This document shows positions 1-9,703 of a stretch of 64,000 bases of DNA, piece after piece. The position numbers and the translations under genes were made by a program. The notes beneath the pieces are model-generated. The model searched no databases. It was given only the letters and a program-made list of their open reading frames with translations, and had not been told where the DNA came from. This DNA is from Paenibacillus planticolens. GTDB taxonomy: Bacteria; Bacillota; Bacilli; Paenibacillales; NBRC-103111. Position 1 is the stretch's first letter. Each line of letters opens with the position of its first letter. The stretch covers positions 372,001 through 436,000 of the forward strand of contig NZ_WHNZ01000061.1 of the NCBI RefSeq assembly GCF_013141725.1, written 5' to 3'.

Positions 1-1067
1 CCCGATAAGCTATAGGATTCAATCAGTTTAACGATCGCTGCGACGGCATCGCCGCCGCTTTGAGATTGCATGGCTGCCTTGTAAGCCTCTCTGTTTGCAT
101 AGAGAGCCTCCAGACGGGTAAGCAGCGTCTCCGCTGTTAGTTCTTCCTCTTGCAGGACATCCGCATATCCGGCCTTCTGAAACGATTTTGCATTCAGAAT
201 TTGGTCGCCACGGCTTGCTTGCAGCGATAATGGAATAAGCAGCATAGGCTTCTCCAATGCCAAAAACTCGTAGATGGAAGTAGCTCCAGCCCGGGAAATA
301 ACCAGCTCCGTCATCGCCAGCACATCCGGAAGCTCGTCGTTTAAGTACTCAAATTGCTTATATCCGCGCGTTCCTGCAAGCTCTTCGGCAACATTGCCTT
401 TTCCGCATAAATGGACGATTTGGAACTGCTCCAGCAAGCGAGGCAGATTGGATCTGACGGCTTGGTTGATGACTTGGGAGCCTAAGCTGCCTCCCATAAT
501 TAAAATGACCGGCTTTTGCTTATGAAAATCGCAAAGCTGGTAACCGCGCGATGCTTTGCCGATTGTCATATGCTTGCGAATCGGCAGGCCGGTTAGAACG
601 GCTTTTTCTTTTTGTACATGCTGCATAGACTCCGGAAAGGTGACGCACACCTTCGTTGCCAAAGGTATGGAAATTTTGTTCGCCAGCCCGGGAGTCATAT
701 CGGATTCATGAATAATGACCGGCACTTTGTTCATCCGGCTGCCCAAAACAACCGGGACGGAAACGAACCCGCCTTTCGAAAAGACGATGGCGGGCTTCAG
801 ACGACGGAGCAGTCTATATGATTCATACACACCTTTCATAACTCGAAAAGGGTCTTTGAAATTTTTCAGATCGAAATACCGGCGTAATTTCCCGGAAGAT
901 ATCGGGTAAAAAGGAATCCCTTCGCGCTCGATAATGTCTTTCTCGATGCCTGCAGCCGAGCCTATGTATTTAATTTCCCAACCTAACTCCTTCAGCCTAT
1001 GCATGAGAGCAATGTTAGGCGTAACATGTCCTGCGGAGCCTCCTCCGGTAAAGACAATTGTTTTCAT
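1..1067 (-). CDS. murG: UDP-N-acetylglucosamine transferase MurG (3' end cut by window edge)
   Basis: Adds GlcNAc from UDP-GlcNAc to lipid I to make lipid II on the inner face of the membrane. The frame opens at 1067 with MKTIVFTGGGSAGHV, the glycine-rich N-terminal signature of the family, and runs to the left edge without a stop, giving about 355 residues. B. subtilis MurG is about 363, so only the last few residues are missing. Later motifs fit the GT28 C-terminal domain: ILIMGGSLGS near residue 190 and ELVISRAGATSIYEF near 255-270. It starts 7 bases after the spoVE stop and is the last visible gene of the dcw cluster. Confidence 0.95.
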   Translation of the reverse strand, partial: MKTIVFTGGGSAGHVTPNIALMHRLKELGWEIKYIGSAAGIEKDIIEREGIPFYPISSGKLRRYFDLKNFKDPFRVMKGVYESYRLLRRLKPAIVFSKGGFVSVPVVLGSRMNKVPVIIHESDMTPGLANKISIPLATKVCVTFPESMQHVQKEKAVLTGLPIRKHMTIGKASRGYQLCDFHKQKPVILIMGGSLGSQVINQAVRSNLPRLLEQFQIVHLCGKGNVAEELAGTRGYKQFEYLNDELPDVLAMTELVISRAGATSIYEFLALEKPMLLIPLSLQASRGDQILNAKSFQKAGYADVLQEEELTAETLLTRLEALYANREAYKAAMQSQSGGDAVAAIVKLIESYSLS

Positions 1068-1074
1068 TCCTTTG

Positions 1075-2172
1075 TCACCTCGAATAACGGGATATATTGA
1101 GCAGGATGCCGACCGATGTCAGCATAAGCGTCAATGACGAACCGCCTGCACTTATGAATGGCAGTGTAATGCCCGTAACCGGAAACATTCCGATTACAAC
1201 ACCAATATTGATAATAACCTGAACGGCAATCATACCGATAATGCCCACAGCGATTAAACTCGCAAACGTGTCCGGGGCCGTAAGCGCCGCACGCATCCCT
1301 CGCCATACAAGGATAGTAAACAGTAGAAGCACTAAAGTTCCGCCAATAAAACCAAGCTCTTCTGCAATGATGGAAAAAATAAAGTCGGTTTGCGGTTCAG
1401 GCAAATAGCTATATTTCTGGCGGCTCATACCCAGGCCTAAACCTACCAAGCCTCCGGGTCCGATCGCATACAGCGATTGAATCGATTGATAGCCTGCGCC
1501 GAGCGGATCCTGCCAAGGATCTAAAAAAGCCGTAATCCGCTTTAACCGGTATGGAGCGGCGATGATGAGCCCTACAAAACCGGCAACCCCTATCATACCC
1601 AGATACGCGAGATGAAGCAATCTTGCCCCTGAGATAAAAATGATCAGCAGCGATGCGCCGACAAGCACAGCACCGGTTCCTAGGTCGGGCTGCAGCATAA
1701 TCAAGCCGAAAGCGAGACCCATAATCCCTAGAGGGGGCAATAATCCCTTGGAAAACTGGGTGATTTTGGACTGCTGCTCGGACAGCATTTTGGCTAAATA
1801 AAGAATCATACCCATCTTCATGAATTCCGACGGCTGGATACCGAAAGCGCCAATCCCCAGCCAGCTTCTGGCTCCGCCGCGAACGACCCCGATGCCGGGA
1901 ATCAACACGATAATCAACATGATGAAACAAACGATTAGCGTAATTCGCGCTATCTTTTTCCAAAGAAGATAATCTACATTCATCGTAAAAAACATGGCGA
2001 TGATCCCTAAAACAGCAAAAATCAACTGTCTTTTGAGGTAATACAACGAATCGCCGAATTCGCGGAAAGCAAGTACGCTGCTCGCACTGTAAACCATAAT
2101 AATGCCAATTGTCAAAAGCAGCAAGGTTGGAATAATAATCCAAATATCAGGAGCAGACCGTGATTTCCCCAT
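1075..2172 (-). CDS. spoVE: SEDS-family peptidoglycan polymerase SpoVE/FtsW type
   Basis: SEDS glycosyltransferase that polymerises lipid II together with a class B PBP; in B. subtilis the copy between murD and murG is SpoVE, needed for spore cortex. The start at MGKSRSAPDIW (2172) is preceded by AGAGGTG at good spacing; the longer frame to 2244 has no ribosome site. The 365-residue protein has about ten hydrophobic segments and the family motifs GGARSWLGIG, MLQPDLGT, PEPQTDFIFS and PFISAGGSS. The assignment to SpoVE rather than FtsW rests on gene order and the nearby spoVD; a separate ftsW may exist elsewhere. About 100 non-coding bases separate it from murD. Confidence 0.85.
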   Translation of the reverse strand: MGKSRSAPDIWIIIPTLLLLTIGIIMVYSASSVLAFREFGDSLYYLKRQLIFAVLGIIAMFFTMNVDYLLWKKIARITLIVCFIMLIIVLIPGIGVVRGGARSWLGIGAFGIQPSEFMKMGMILYLAKMLSEQQSKITQFSKGLLPPLGIMGLAFGLIMLQPDLGTGAVLVGASLLIIFISGARLLHLAYLGMIGVAGFVGLIIAAPYRLKRITAFLDPWQDPLGAGYQSIQSLYAIGPGGLVGLGLGMSRQKYSYLPEPQTDFIFSIIAEELGFIGGTLVLLLFTILVWRGMRAALTAPDTFASLIAVGIIGMIAVQVIINIGVVIGMFPVTGITLPFISAGGSSLTLMLTSVGILLNISRYSR

Positions 2173-2275
2173 AACAGACACCTCTTTATGTGTTCTGGGC
2201 CACATCCAAAGGATGCTCAGCCAAACAGGCAACGATACCGTCACCTGCCAGCAAACACATGTGGATAAGCCCTAT

Positions 2276-3670
2276 TTAAAGGTTATGCACGGACTCCTTA
2301 AACATGCGTCCCCTGTCCTCATAGGAGGGGAACATATCCCAACTTGCGCAAGCCGGTGAAAGCAGGACGATATCTCCGGGTTCACTCATCCGCCAAGCAA
2401 GCTGAACGGCCTTAGCGACTGCATCCGCTGCATCCTTAGCAGTATCGACGGATTGTATGGAGCTAATTCCTGCCATTTCGGCAATATGTGTAATTTTCTC
2501 TTTCGACTGCCCTAATGTGACAATGCCTTTAATACGTTCGCGGAATATAGGCAGCAGCTCCATATAATCGGAACCGCGGTCCAATCCGCCTGCGATCAGA
2601 ATAAGCTTCTGGTCGAAGACTTCAATGGATTTAATGGTTGCCGCAGCGTTGGTTGCCTTCGAGTTATTATAAAAGGTAACGCCTTCCAGCTCTCTCACAA
2701 GCTCCAGACGGTGTTCAACGCCTTGGAAGCTTCTGAGTACATCCGCTATGGCCGTAAGCTCAACGCCCGCTGTAATGGCCGCTGCAGCTGCCGCCATCGC
2801 GTTCTCAACGTTGAAGTTGCCCGGAATCCCGATTTCGCGCGCCGGCATAATCGGCGTAACGTCTCCTTGTCCGTTCGCGTAAACAAGCGTCTCAGACGTT
2901 TGGTCGAAGTAGATCCCGAAAGATAATGTTTCTTTCATCGAGAAAGGAAACAGCTTCGCCTTCAGTGATGGAAGGAGAGATTGGCAGACCGGATCGTCCC
3001 AATTCAATATAGCCGTGTCTTCCTCCGTTTGATTGGCGAACAGCTTCGCCTTAGAAGCTATATAGTCATCCATCGAACCATGGTAGTCCAGATGAGTTTC
3101 ATACAAATTTAACAACAGCGCAATTCTCGGACGGAAGGATGTCGTTCCTTTCAGTTGGAAGGAGCTCAGCTCCACCACCATCCAATTGTCAGCTGTAACT
3201 TCAGGGGCCGCTTCCGTCAGCGCGCGTCCGATATTCCCCGCCACCACAGGCGACAGCCCTGCTGAATCCAACATTAATCCAATCAATGTCGTCGTTGTCG
3301 TCTTGCCGTTTGAACCTGTAATGCCAATAATCGGAGCTTCGCAGAACTGAAACGCGACCTCAACTTCAGTAACGACTTCAATCCCCAATTCCAATGCTTT
3401 GCGGATCGGTTCTACCGCGTACGGGATGCCAGGGTTTTTGACGACCAGCGCAACGCCCTCATGGACCAAGGACTCCGGGTGGAACCCGCATACAACAGAA
3501 ATACCCAGAGCCTCCAATTCGTCGGCTTCAGGGCATGCGCTGCGCTCTTTTTTATCGTTGACAGTGACCAGGGCTCCTTTTTGATGAAAAAGCTTAGCCG
3601 CAGCGACACCGCTGCGAGCCAAGCCCAGAACGACCACTTCAAGTCCACGATATTCACGCGGATGCTTCAT
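2276..3670 (-). CDS. murD: UDP-N-acetylmuramoyl-L-alanine--D-glutamate ligase MurD
   Basis: Cytoplasmic ATP-dependent ligase adding D-glutamate to UDP-MurNAc-L-Ala. The 464-residue length is normal for the family. The N-terminal dinucleotide-like fold starts with VVVLGLARSGVAAA, and the Mur ligase ATP loop GITGSNGKTTTTTL is near residue 115. A central HLDYHGSMDDY motif and the C-terminal NNSKATN and AGGLDRGSD motifs are present. It starts 3 bases after the mraY stop region (mraY ends at 3674 on the same strand, upstream), so the two are cotranscribed. Nothing unusual. Confidence 0.96.
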   Translation of the reverse strand: MKHPREYRGLEVVVLGLARSGVAAAKLFHQKGALVTVNDKKERSACPEADELEALGISVVCGFHPESLVHEGVALVVKNPGIPYAVEPIRKALELGIEVVTEVEVAFQFCEAPIIGITGSNGKTTTTTLIGLMLDSAGLSPVVAGNIGRALTEAAPEVTADNWMVVELSSFQLKGTTSFRPRIALLLNLYETHLDYHGSMDDYIASKAKLFANQTEEDTAILNWDDPVCQSLLPSLKAKLFPFSMKETLSFGIYFDQTSETLVYANGQGDVTPIMPAREIGIPGNFNVENAMAAAAAAITAGVELTAIADVLRSFQGVEHRLELVRELEGVTFYNNSKATNAAATIKSIEVFDQKLILIAGGLDRGSDYMELLPIFRERIKGIVTLGQSKEKITHIAEMAGISSIQSVDTAKDAADAVAKAVQLAWRMSEPGDIVLLSPACASWDMFPSYEDRGRMFKESVHNL

Positions 3671-3673
3671 GTT

Positions 3674-4633
3674 CTACAACACCTCATTCATATATAATCC
3701 GAGTACGGCAAGTACGAGACCTACGACCCAGAATGTGATAACGACACGCCATTCCGACCATCCGACCAATTCAAAGTGATGATGGATCGGACTCATTTTG
3801 AACACACGCTTGCCTCTTGTTTTAAAAGATACCACTTGAATGACTACGGAAAGAATTTCTATCAGGAATACGCCGCCTATGACCGCTAACAGCAGCTCAG
3901 CTTTGGTCAAAATAGCAACAGCCACCAAACCGCCGCCGATGCCGAGAGAGCCTGTATCTCCCATAAATACTTTGGCCGGATGCGCATTGAACACAAGGAA
4001 ACCGAGTACAGCTCCCACCATTGCCGCTGAGAAAATCGCAGCTTCAGGCTGTGTATTGTTCATCGCAATTACCGTATACGCGCCAAAGGCAATTGCACTT
4101 GACCCTGCAAGCAAGCCATCCAGCCCATCGGTGAAGTTCACCGCATTGGAAGCTCCCAGCATGAGAATCGCCATCAGAGGGAAGTACAACCAGCCCGGAT
4201 TGAAATGAAATTCCACAAACGGGATATATAAGTCCGTGCTATGTCCTTTCATCACCAGCAAGTAGCAGACAATAGCGGAAATCAAAAGCTGTCCGAACAG
4301 CTTTTGTTTGGCGGTAAGGCCAAGAGAGCGCTTGAAAATGATTTTAATGTAATCGTCGAGAAAGCCGACGAGCCCATAGCCGAGTGAAGCGATAAGCAAG
4401 ATCAACAGATTTGAATTTTTATCTGCAAAACGAAGCGTCGCCAAGGCGAGCGCAAGCAAAATAATGACGCCTCCCATGGTTGGCGTTCCTTGCTTTTTCA
4501 AGTGCCCTTGCGGGCCGTCCTCACGGATTTGTTGACCAAATTTCATACGCCGCAAAATCGGAATAAAAAGCGGCCCCATAATAAGCGCAAGCACGAATGC
4601 CACGCCTATTGTTAATAAAATTGCGTTTTCCAC
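3674..4633 (-). CDS. mraY: Phospho-N-acetylmuramoyl-pentapeptide-transferase MraY
   Basis: Integral membrane enzyme that moves phospho-MurNAc-pentapeptide to undecaprenyl phosphate, forming lipid I. The 319-residue protein has ten hydrophobic segments. It shows the signature loops: KKQGTPTMGG near residue 48, the catalytic-site FLDDYIK near 90, NFTDGLDGL near 167-175, FMGDTGSLGIGG, and the terminal HHHFELVGW substrate loop. It lies between murF and murD as in other Bacillales. The 72-base gap to murF holds no recognisable site. Confidence 0.96.
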   Translation of the reverse strand: MENAILLTIGVAFVLALIMGPLFIPILRRMKFGQQIREDGPQGHLKKQGTPTMGGVIILLALALATLRFADKNSNLLILLIASLGYGLVGFLDDYIKIIFKRSLGLTAKQKLFGQLLISAIVCYLLVMKGHSTDLYIPFVEFHFNPGWLYFPLMAILMLGASNAVNFTDGLDGLLAGSSAIAFGAYTVIAMNNTQPEAAIFSAAMVGAVLGFLVFNAHPAKVFMGDTGSLGIGGGLVAVAILTKAELLLAVIGGVFLIEILSVVIQVVSFKTRGKRVFKMSPIHHHFELVGWSEWRVVITFWVVGLVLAVLGLYMNEVL

Positions 4634-4705
4634 GTCGGTTCCCCCTGCTCGTTTCCGCCAACCGAAAACGATCTACTGTTTCGTATTAGTTATTTCAGCG
4701 CCTAA

Positions 4706-6091
4706 TCAGGCGAGTAAGGCATTCACAACTTGCTCAAGACGCATCCCGCGCGAGCCTTTCACGAGCACAAGATCCTCCGCTCGCGCTTCAGCTGCAAGCT
4801 CGCTCGCGAGCAGCTCTTTGTCCTCGAAGGATCGCACGCGATCCTTCGGGAAACGCGCCGCCGCTTCCTCTGCAATGAAGCGGCTGAGCCGGCCGAACGT
4901 GAAGACGCAGTCTACACGTTCCGGATTGAGCATCGCGCCAATCTCGCGATGGAACTGCTCTTCGTGCTCGCCAAGCTCCAGCATGTCGCCGAGCAAGAGG
5001 AACTTCCGGCCGAAGCCGCTCAGCTGTTCGGCAAGCGTAATGGCTGCCCGCATCGAGGCCGGGCTGGCGTTATACGCATCGTTCAGCACGGTCAGCCCGG
5101 AGGCTGCCGTCAGCTTCTCGATGCGCATGCTTGTCATCTGCAGCGAGCGAAGCCCCGCTGCTGCGTCTTCCGGCTGAACGCCGAAGGCTTCGCCGATGGC
5201 GATGGCCGCTAACGCGTTGATGACGTTATGCGTGCCGAGCAAAGGAATGTACAATTCCGGGTAGCCCGGTGAATTGAGCTGGAAGTGCGTGCCGTCCGCA
5301 TCCATGCGGATGGCGGTCGGGTGCTTCGCATTGCCTTCGCCGTGTCCGAAGCGGAGACGGCGAAGCCCCTCCGGCAGGCTGCGCTCGGCGAGCGCCTGTT
5401 CAATCAACGGCTCGTCGCCGTTGTACACAAGCAGGCTGCCGCTTGGCATACCGCTTATGATCTCTACTTTCGCCCGGGCGATTTCTTCGCGCGAGCCGAG
5501 CTGGAGCATATGCGACTCGCCGATCATGGTGATGATCGAAGCTTCCGGCTCGGCCAAATGGCTGAGCAGCTCGATTTCGCCGCGTCCGCTCATGCCCATT
5601 TCGACCACGGCAAATTCTGTCGTTTCTTCGAGCTGCAGCAGCGTAAGCGGCAATCCGATATGATTATTGAAGTTCCCTTTTGTTTTATGCACCTTATACG
5701 TACTGCCCAAAACGGCAGCGACCAAATCTTTTGTCGTCGTTTTTCCGTTACTGCCCGTAATGCCTACGATGCGCACAGACAACTGCTTTCTATAGGCCTT
5801 GGCCAGCTGCTGCAAGGCTGCGAGCGTATCCGCCACACGGATATGCGGAACACCTGCCGGCGCCTCTCCGTGATTCTCCTGCCATAAAATAGCTGACGCC
5901 CCTTTATGATAGGCTTCCTCCGCATACGCATGTCCGTCAAACGTTTCCCCGATCAGCGGGACAAAAAGACTGCCGGCCGGAATCGAGCGAGTATCGGTAG
6001 AGACGCCAGCTATTTTCACGGTGCCGCCAGCAGTCCCTGATACTTCACTCCCCAACATTTCTGCAATTTGTTGTAATGTACGTTGGATCAT
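4706..6091 (-). CDS. murF: UDP-N-acetylmuramoyl-tripeptide--D-alanyl-D-alanine ligase MurF
   Basis: Adds D-Ala-D-Ala to complete the UDP-MurNAc-pentapeptide. The 461-residue frame contains the N-terminal substrate domain, the ATP loop GITGSNGKTTTKDLV near residue 110, the NFNNHIGLPLTLL motif, and a C-terminal domain with LNDAYNASPASM and LLLGDMLELG. The ATG at 6091 overlaps the murE stop by four bases (ATGA), which indicates translational coupling. The sequence is richer in G+C than neighbouring mraY, mostly through Ala/Glu-rich segments, but the frame is intact. Confidence 0.95.
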   Translation of the reverse strand: MIQRTLQQIAEMLGSEVSGTAGGTVKIAGVSTDTRSIPAGSLFVPLIGETFDGHAYAEEAYHKGASAILWQENHGEAPAGVPHIRVADTLAALQQLAKAYRKQLSVRIVGITGSNGKTTTKDLVAAVLGSTYKVHKTKGNFNNHIGLPLTLLQLEETTEFAVVEMGMSGRGEIELLSHLAEPEASIITMIGESHMLQLGSREEIARAKVEIISGMPSGSLLVYNGDEPLIEQALAERSLPEGLRRLRFGHGEGNAKHPTAIRMDADGTHFQLNSPGYPELYIPLLGTHNVINALAAIAIGEAFGVQPEDAAAGLRSLQMTSMRIEKLTAASGLTVLNDAYNASPASMRAAITLAEQLSGFGRKFLLLGDMLELGEHEEQFHREIGAMLNPERVDCVFTFGRLSRFIAEEAAARFPKDRVRSFEDKELLASELAAEARAEDLVLVKGSRGMRLEQVVNALLA

Positions 6092-7575
6092 CGTGTTCTC
6101 CCCTTTATCGCAGCCTTAGCCACCAAACGATCATCGAAATCATGCTTGACCCCCATGATATCCTGATAAGTTTCGTGGCCTTTTCCCGCTATCAATATTA
6201 CATCTTTGGGGCCTGCCCCATCAATAGCCTTTTGTATCGCTTTTTTGCGATCCGCAATCAATTCATACCGGCTCTCGGGATAACCGACTTCCTGCAGACC
6301 GGGAACGATGTCCTGCAGAATCGCCTCCGGATTCTCGGTGCGGGGATTATCGGACGTTACATACAAATAATCGCTATAGGAGGACGTTACCTTCCCCATC
6401 AAAGGACGCTTCGTTCTGTCACGGTCCCCGCCGCAGCCAAACACGGTGATCACCTTGCCCTCCGCAAACTCACGGACCGTGGACAGTGCGTTCTCCAATC
6501 CATCCGGCGTATGGGCATAGTCAACCAGAACCAAATAATCCTGCCCCTCATCGACAACCTCCATACGTCCGTCAACAACGGCAATACTTTCTAAGCTATT
6601 CCGGATCGCCTCGAGAGGAATCCCCTCCGCCAAAGCTGCTGTAATAGCCCCTAAAGCGTTATACACATTGAATTTACCGACTAATTTCATTTGAAAATAT
6701 GCTTCACCGGCATAAGAAACGAGCTTGAACGCCGTACCTTTTGCTGTCATGCGAATGTCGCTCGCTCGTACATCGCACGGATGCTCAATGCCGTATGTAA
6801 TCACCTGTGCGGCCGTAAGTCTGTTGAAGGTTTCCGATGCTGCGTCATCCGCATTCAAGATCGCGTATTGACGATCTTTGAGATCGCCGGAGAACCCGTT
6901 CCCCAATCTGGAGAAAAGGAGTCCTTTCGCAGCTGCGTAGGCTTCCATCGTTTTGTGATAATCCAAATGATCTTGGGACAGGTTCGTAAAAATGCCCGAA
7001 CGGAAATGAATCCCCTTCACCCGGCCCATCTCCAAAGCATGGCTGGATACCTCCATGATGCAGTAATCCGTCCCCGCCTCGCACATGCTGCGGAAACTGC
7101 GCTGCAGATCAACGGATTCTTGGGTCGTCCGTTCCATCTCGGTATAGGTATCCCCGATTTTCATTTGAATGGTTCCCATGAGGCCTGTCGCAAAGCCCTG
7201 ATCCCGCAATATTTTTTCCAGCAAATAAGTCGATGTCGTCTTGCCGTTGGTTCCTGTAATTCCAATAATCTTCAGTTCTTTGCTGGGATAACCGTAGAAA
7301 TGGGCAGACAACGCTGCCATCGCATATCTGGCATCCTTCACAACCAGCTGCGGAACCGGCACATCCAGCACCCGTTCCGTAACAAGCGCAGAAGCCCCAA
7401 GCGCAATCGCTTTTGGGGCGTAGTCATGACCGTCAACTGTTAGTCCAGGGATGCACAAAAACAAATCGCCTGGTTTTATTTTACGAGAGTCTGCTTCAAT
7501 CCCCGTAATCTCTGTATCTGAATTTCCGTGTATGTGGGTGATGAGCAGTACCGAAGCAAGCTCCTGCAGTTTCAT
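6088..7575 (-). CDS. murE: UDP-N-acetylmuramoyl-tripeptide synthase MurE
   Basis: Adds the third stem-peptide residue. The start chosen is MKLQELASVL at 7575, behind AAGGAGAGG at good spacing; an in-frame ATG at 7596 lies upstream of that site. The 495 residues include the ATP loop GITGTNGKTTSTYL near residue 112, HLDYHKTMEAY, and the C-terminal VDYAHTPDGLENAL. The motif SDNPRTENP near residue 405 contains the DNPR signature seen in enzymes that add meso-diaminopimelate, so the product is probably mDAP-type peptidoglycan. That specificity is inferred from the motif. Confidence 0.95.
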   Translation of the reverse strand: MKLQELASVLLITHIHGNSDTEITGIEADSRKIKPGDLFLCIPGLTVDGHDYAPKAIALGASALVTERVLDVPVPQLVVKDARYAMAALSAHFYGYPSKELKIIGITGTNGKTTSTYLLEKILRDQGFATGLMGTIQMKIGDTYTEMERTTQESVDLQRSFRSMCEAGTDYCIMEVSSHALEMGRVKGIHFRSGIFTNLSQDHLDYHKTMEAYAAAKGLLFSRLGNGFSGDLKDRQYAILNADDAASETFNRLTAAQVITYGIEHPCDVRASDIRMTAKGTAFKLVSYAGEAYFQMKLVGKFNVYNALGAITAALAEGIPLEAIRNSLESIAVVDGRMEVVDEGQDYLVLVDYAHTPDGLENALSTVREFAEGKVITVFGCGGDRDRTKRPLMGKVTSSYSDYLYVTSDNPRTENPEAILQDIVPGLQEVGYPESRYELIADRKKAIQKAIDGAGPKDVILIAGKGHETYQDIMGVKHDFDDRLVAKAAIKGRTR

Positions 7576-7687
7576 GAGCAACCCTCTCCTTAACATTTTT
7601 CCTATCTATTATGGACAATTTTATGCATATGGAAAAGCTAAACATGTCTTATTTGCCAATCTTTTTTCGAAGGATATCGGAACACCT

Positions 7688-9616
7688 CTACTGCGGCGGC
7701 TCATTGTTCGATAGAAAAATACGAATCGTTGAACCTTGATCAACCCGTGTGCCTGCTTTCGGCGCTTGGCTGATCACATATTTGCCGTTGCCGGACTTTG
7801 CCAGCTTAAAATTCATGTTCAGATCTTCTAATATATCATCAACTGACGCTCCAACCAAGTCCGGCACCTCAACGACAGGCGTTTCCCCATACCGGTACTC
7901 TTTGTCGAGCTGCTGCTTATTCGGCTCCACCTTCATATAGCGCAAAGCGTCAGCCATCATATTCTTAACTAAAGGCGCTGCGATCAAGCCGCCGAATTGA
8001 AGGCCTTTTGGATCATCCACAGCCGCATAAATCACAATCTTCGGGTTGTCCGCCGGGGCAAAACCAATGAAAGACACGATATGCTCATCCGGCGAGTATC
8101 GACCATTGATAACTTTCTGAGCCGTTCCCGTTTTGCCTCCGACCCGGTAGCCGTCGATAAATGCATTGCGCCCAGTGCCTAGCGCCACTACGCTTTCAAG
8201 CGCTTCGCGAACCTGCTTTGAGGTTCCTTCAGAAATAACGTTGCGCACCAGCTCTGGCTGGGTCACATCCACGACTTCTCCCGTATCCGGGTTCGTGAAC
8301 GATTTGGCGATATAAGGCTTAAACAATTTGCCGCCGTTGATCGCTGCCGAAACAGCCGTAATTTGTTGAATCGGAGTGACGGATACGCCTTGGCCGAACG
8401 CTGTCGTCGCCAGCTCGACAGGCCCCACCTGTGACGGCTTGAACATAATTCCGTTCTCTTCCCCGCCAAGGTCAATGCCCGTCTTTTTGCCAAAGCCGAA
8501 CTTTGAAATATAATCAAAAAGCTTTTCCTTGCCAAGCCGCTGTCCCATGACAACGAAACCGGGGTTGCAGGAGTTTTGAACAACTTGGAGCATCGTTTCG
8601 CTGCCATGCCCGCCGCGCTTCCAACAGCGCAGTCTGGCTCCGCCAACCTCGATGAACCCCGGATCATAGAATGGTTCATTCTTGAGATCCACTTTCTTCT
8701 CTTCCAAGGCAGCTGCGAGCGTGATGATTTTGAACGTCGAGCCAGGCTCGTACGTTTTCCAAATCGGCAGGTTCCGGTTGTATGTCTCAGCCGGATAATT
8801 TTTATAATTGCCGGGCTCATAGGTCGGCCGGCTGCCCATCGCCAAAATTTCGCCATTGTTCGGATCCATCATAATGGCGACGACATTTTGCGCTTGATAC
8901 TGAACCATCGCTTGGTCTAATTCTCTTTCCATCACAGACTGCAAATGGCTGTCGATCGTCAGCTTTACGTTCAAGCCATCCTTTGGACTTGTGTACTTAT
9001 CCGTTGTGCCCTTTAACGGTCTGCCCGCTGCATCCGTCATGTACGAAATGTTGCCGGGAATGCCCGTCAATTGACTGTCGTATTTCGCTTCAATCCCTGT
9101 TAAGCCTTTATCTATGCCAGCAAAGCCGAGGATATGTGCCGCCAAACTGCCGAAAGGATAGTATCGTTTATTATCTTCCGCGACAACGACCCCTGGGAGA
9201 TGCAGATTGCGGACTTCCTGCGCTTTTTCAATCGTTATTTTACGTCCGGAAGGCTTGATGTCGACCTGGGACGTTTTTTTCGTAATTTGCTTATAAATAT
9301 CGTCTGCATTGCCTTGAAGCACCTCTGCAAGCTTAGCTGCCGTACTTTGAGGATCTTGAATTTGAACAGGGATCGCCACGATCGTAGGCGTGCTCATACT
9401 ATAGGTCAATGTGATCCCGTTGCGATCTTGAATTTCTCCTCTTTTCGGCGCAAACTCAATCTGTCTCCTCCAGCTGTCCTCCGCTTTATTCGCCAAGTCT
9501 TGTCCGATCCATAGCTGGACATAGGCCAACCGGAGAATAAGTGCAGCGAAAATGATCGTGCCGATGATGAGCGCAGTAAACAATCTGCGGCGAACAGTAA
9601 CGTTAGAAGCACGCAT
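7688..9616 (-). CDS. spoVD: Sporulation-specific class B penicillin-binding protein SpoVD
   Basis: Membrane-anchored transpeptidase which, in B. subtilis, cross-links spore cortex peptidoglycan with SpoVE. One N-terminal membrane segment (about residues 13-33) is followed by the PBP dimerisation domain with RGEIQDRNG. The transpeptidase domain shows the three active-site boxes: STFK at 293-296, SCN at 349-351 and KTGT at 495-498. A single PASTA domain covers roughly 582-640 (VVEVPDLVGASVDDIL). The 642-residue length and single PASTA match SpoVD rather than PBP2B. I found no convincing mother-cell promoter in the 87 bases upstream. Confidence 0.93.
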   Translation of the reverse strand: MRASNVTVRRRLFTALIIGTIIFAALILRLAYVQLWIGQDLANKAEDSWRRQIEFAPKRGEIQDRNGITLTYSMSTPTIVAIPVQIQDPQSTAAKLAEVLQGNADDIYKQITKKTSQVDIKPSGRKITIEKAQEVRNLHLPGVVVAEDNKRYYPFGSLAAHILGFAGIDKGLTGIEAKYDSQLTGIPGNISYMTDAAGRPLKGTTDKYTSPKDGLNVKLTIDSHLQSVMERELDQAMVQYQAQNVVAIMMDPNNGEILAMGSRPTYEPGNYKNYPAETYNRNLPIWKTYEPGSTFKIITLAAALEEKKVDLKNEPFYDPGFIEVGGARLRCWKRGGHGSETMLQVVQNSCNPGFVVMGQRLGKEKLFDYISKFGFGKKTGIDLGGEENGIMFKPSQVGPVELATTAFGQGVSVTPIQQITAVSAAINGGKLFKPYIAKSFTNPDTGEVVDVTQPELVRNVISEGTSKQVREALESVVALGTGRNAFIDGYRVGGKTGTAQKVINGRYSPDEHIVSFIGFAPADNPKIVIYAAVDDPKGLQFGGLIAAPLVKNMMADALRYMKVEPNKQQLDKEYRYGETPVVEVPDLVGASVDDILEDLNMNFKLAKSGNGKYVISQAPKAGTRVDQGSTIRIFLSNNEPPQ

Positions 9617-9703
9617 GAACGTTCAGTCTCCCTTCCCAAGTAAGTCAGTCTCATTCCTAACATGACTATTCGGGACAAACAGGGGTTAGAACAAGCCTCT
9701 TGC

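Noticed and set aside
9617..9703. Mother-cell (sigma-E) promoter for spoVD
   Set aside because: I looked for CATACAAT-like -10 and matching -35 elements and found no convincing pair; the same holds for the murD-spoVE spacer at 2173-2275.
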